The notes below the pieces were generated by a model. That model was not told where the DNA came from. It did not search any database and was given only the letters and a program-made list of their open reading frames with translations. Of a stretch of DNA of 64,000 bases, positions 62,165 to 64,000 are shown piece after piece. This DNA is from Zymoseptoria tritici IPO323 (lineage: Eukaryota > Ascomycota > Dothideomycetes > Mycosphaerellales > Mycosphaerellaceae): NCBI RefSeq assembly GCF_000219625.1, contig NC_018211.1, positions 434,001 through 498,000 on the forward strand, in the 5' to 3' direction. Within the stretch, counting starts at the first letter, position 1; each line of letters starts with the position of its first letter. The translations under genes and the position numbers were made by a program.

Positions 62165-62476
62165 TCAGTGATGCTCTTCGCCGTGACCTTCACCATGACC
62201 GTGTGCCGGCGCCATGAAGACTTGCTCGTAGACCAGATATCCTGCGAATGCGACCGTCGCAATGCCGAGACCAGGAAAGGAGTTCTTGAATCGATTCCTT
62301 CGTGTAAATGGACCTGTGTATCGCCACGCCTCACTGCAGTATTGTCAGCATTCAACATCTCCTCCTGCGATCGCTCAGGTCTTCACGCACACTCGCGCCC
62401 ATGGGTCGTTTTTCGGTTGGCCGGATGCGGCAGCGAACTTTGCGGGATCGAAACCGGTGATGTTGGGTCGAGGCAT
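62165..62476 (-). CDS. NDUFB3: NADH:ubiquinone oxidoreductase B12-type subunit
   Basis: An 84-residue accessory subunit of respiratory complex I, split over exons 62476-62391 and 62333-62165 with a 57-bp phase-2 intron; too short for simple ORF scans. Family landmarks are the N-terminal MPRPNITGFDPAKFAAASGQ, NDPWAR before the intron, and EAWRYTGPFTRRNRFKNSFP followed by GLGIATVAFAGYLVYEQVF, the single membrane helix. The tail is His/Gly-rich (GHGEGHGEEHH). Located in the membrane arm of complex I, inner mitochondrial membrane. Shares a 433-bp divergent promoter with the deadenylase gene. Confidence 0.88.
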
Positions 62477-62909
62477 ATTGTTTAACTGTATGCGATCGGT
62501 GTCGCGCTTTGAGGAAGTCTGTCGGTAGTGCTATCGTACTGTCTGGCTTCAATGGTGTGGGGTGGTGAGGTGAAGTGGTCTGTAGCTCAAGTCCAGATCG
62601 CTCCTCACTCGGAGAGCGACACGCCAAGGCCGAAGCCCCGTCACGACTTCCTCCGCGCCCGCTCACATCTCAACTCCGCAGACAGCTACAGAAACAGTCT
62701 TCGAGTCCCGATCAACACACGACACGCACGAGAACAATTCGGGAACACGCAGCCATCGAGCACATATACAACCTCCGTCAACCATGAAGCTTACATTCCG
62801 CGAATCATAGACCTCAATCCCGCTGTCCTCACCTGTCGGCCTACGACTCCATATCGGGAGACATCCACGACCCACCTCGCGTGCGCACTCGCGCGGCCTT
62901 CACAACACC
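62477..62909. promoter_or_regulatory. Bidirectional promoter NDUFB3 / CAF1
   Basis: 433 bp between divergent start codons. An ATG at 62784 starts a short upstream frame of 8 codons in the probable CAF1 leader, which could modulate its translation. Confidence 0.45.
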
Positions 62910-64000
62910 ATGCCTCAAACAATGGGCCGGATGCATGCTTCACAGCCGTCAAATCCTTTCGTCAACCTCAATCAACAACATGCCCTCTCACAAAACTCAC
63001 ATTACGCATCACAATCCAGCCATCTACCGAGCGCATTCACATCACAACATGCCTTTGGAAACAGTGCTCTCAATGGCGGTATATCACCCTTCAACCCGAG
63101 TTCGCCATATGGAAGCTCGGCTTTCAGCACAGGCGCCGGCGCATCGACATTCACATCGGGCATGATCAGCGGACAAGGACAAGGATTGGGCTCAGCAGCA
63201 GCACAGGCAGGATTCGCAAGAGGTGCTGCGATGCAAGAGCATAGTCATCAGATTGACGCAGCAGGAATGGGATTGAAGACAGGGGCAGCTGCAAGAATAC
63301 GGGAAGTATGGCGACACAACCTCGAATCGGAAATGCACATCTTGCGACAACTCATACAAAAATACCCATACGTCTCGATGGACGCAGAGTTCCCAGGCAT
63401 CGTCGCGCGGCCGATAGGTAACTTCGCAGGTAGTAAGGCGGAGTATCACTATCAGACGCTGCGATGCAATGTGGACATCCTCAAGCCTATCCAAGTCGGC
63501 ATAACCCTCTGGACTGCAGAAGGCGAGCTCTGCCCTCCACAAGATCCGACCATCACCCAACTTCCCGGTCGACTATCGAACAACCTCATGCACCCAGGTC
63601 TCGGCGTACCCTGCACATGGGTCTTCAACTTCCAGTTCAATCTCGAGGAGGACATGTACGCCGAATCCTCCATCGAACTCCTCAAAGCATCAGGAGTCGA
63701 CTTCCACCGCCACCTTGAAATGGGTGTCTCACACGAAGCCTTCGGTGCGCTCCTCACCACCTCCGGTCTGGCGTTCAACACAGACGTGCACTGGCTGTCA
63801 TTCCACTCCGGCTACGACTTCGGCTACCTCATCAAACTCCTCTCCAACGACGCCCTCCCCGCCGACCAATCCGACTTCTTCCACCTCGTCACCACCTTCT
63901 TTCCCAAACTGTGGGACATCAAGTTCCTACTCCGCCACGCGCAGCGCCAGCGCTTGCAAAATCGCCTTTCCGCAGAAGGACTTCGCGTGGTAGACTCACT
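62910..64000 (+). CDS. POP2: CCR4-NOT deadenylase CAF1/POP2 (5' part, cut by window end)
   Basis: At least 363 codons; the frame is open to the window edge. The first about 125 residues are Ser/Gln/Asn/Gly-rich and unstructured, as in fungal POP2. The DEDD nuclease domain begins at IREVWRHNLESEMHILRQLI; the first catalytic pair is in VSMDAEFPGIV (D, E) and the third acidic residue in FHSGYDFGYLIKLL. The fourth should lie past the end. CAF1 shortens mRNA poly(A) tails in the cytoplasmic CCR4-NOT complex. The start at 62910 (MPQTMGRMHAS) is chosen because the in-frame upstream ATG 62784 is closed by a stop. Confidence 0.92.
   Translation, partial: MPQTMGRMHASQPSNPFVNLNQQHALSQNSHYASQSSHLPSAFTSQHAFGNSALNGGISPFNPSSPYGSSAFSTGAGASTFTSGMISGQGQGLGSAAAQAGFARGAAMQEHSHQIDAAGMGLKTGAAARIREVWRHNLESEMHILRQLIQKYPYVSMDAEFPGIVARPIGNFAGSKAEYHYQTLRCNVDILKPIQVGITLWTAEGELCPPQDPTITQLPGRLSNNLMHPGLGVPCTWVFNFQFNLEEDMYAESSIELLKASGVDFHRHLEMGVSHEAFGALLTTSGLAFNTDVHWLSFHSGYDFGYLIKLLSNDALPADQSDFFHLVTTFFPKLWDIKFLLRHAQRQRLQNRLSAEGLRVVDS

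Noticed and set aside
1..64000. CRISPR arrays, tRNA and rRNA genes
   Set aside because: No spaced direct-repeat array; no stretch with convincing A and B boxes plus cloverleaf pairing found by eye (GAGTTCGA at 28328 was considered but lacks an A box).

Overview
The window is chromosomal DNA of a filamentous ascomycete (Pezizomycotina), most likely a dothideomycete. Genes are small, with 44-170 bp GT-AG introns, CT-rich leaders and CAACAATG-like start contexts. The gene set is typical of these fungi: HET, Zn2Cys6, Pth11/SAT4-like membrane protein, secreted hydrolases, FLX1, POS5, RAI1, COG2. Transposon relics carry the TpA excess and C-to-T/G-to-A changes of repeat-induced point mutation (RIP). 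The class-level assignment is inference.

Layout. 0.1-2.5 kb: an SRPK-type kinase and a small WDG-repeat protein. 2.8-18.3 kb: a region rich in secreted products (S1/P1 nuclease, alpha/beta hydrolase, a broken small secreted protein, a 56-residue six-cysteine secreted protein and a GH16 glucanase) plus a membrane protein, split by a transposon island at 9.4-15.2 kb. The island holds a MITE, a 3.8 kb RIP-degraded hAT element with its 16-bp inverted ends and an 8-bp target duplication still readable, and a non-LTR element nested inside the hAT with its own 14-bp target duplication. 18.7-27.3 kb: cysteinyl-tRNA synthetase and two tandem paralogues of an unnamed F-box-like family. 28.8-43.7 kb: mostly housekeeping genes (COG2, mitochondrial L1, NPY1, an acyltransferase, the POS5-type NADH kinase, a metallo-beta-lactamase-fold protein, an amino-acid permease). 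44.7-57.8 kb: accessory DNA with a fold-back element, a HET protein, a divergent Zn2Cys6 regulator/MmgE-PrpD pair, a C2H2 regulator, an F-box protein, an FMN reductase and an ankyrin pseudogene beside a direct repeat. 57.9-64.0 kb: RAI1 (with an 8-nt micro-exon), FLX1, a complex I B12 subunit and the 5' part of the CAF1/POP2 deadenylase.

Mitochondrial functions recur (L1 protein, POS5, FLX1, NDUFB3 and probably the long form of CysRS), but they are spread out and look like ordinary scattered housekeeping genes. The most interesting part is the 2.8-18.3 kb block, where genes for secreted proteins, including two effector-sized cysteine proteins (one decayed, one intact), surround a RIP-affected transposon island. 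I saw no CRISPR array, rRNA or tRNA gene, and no secondary-metabolite cluster.
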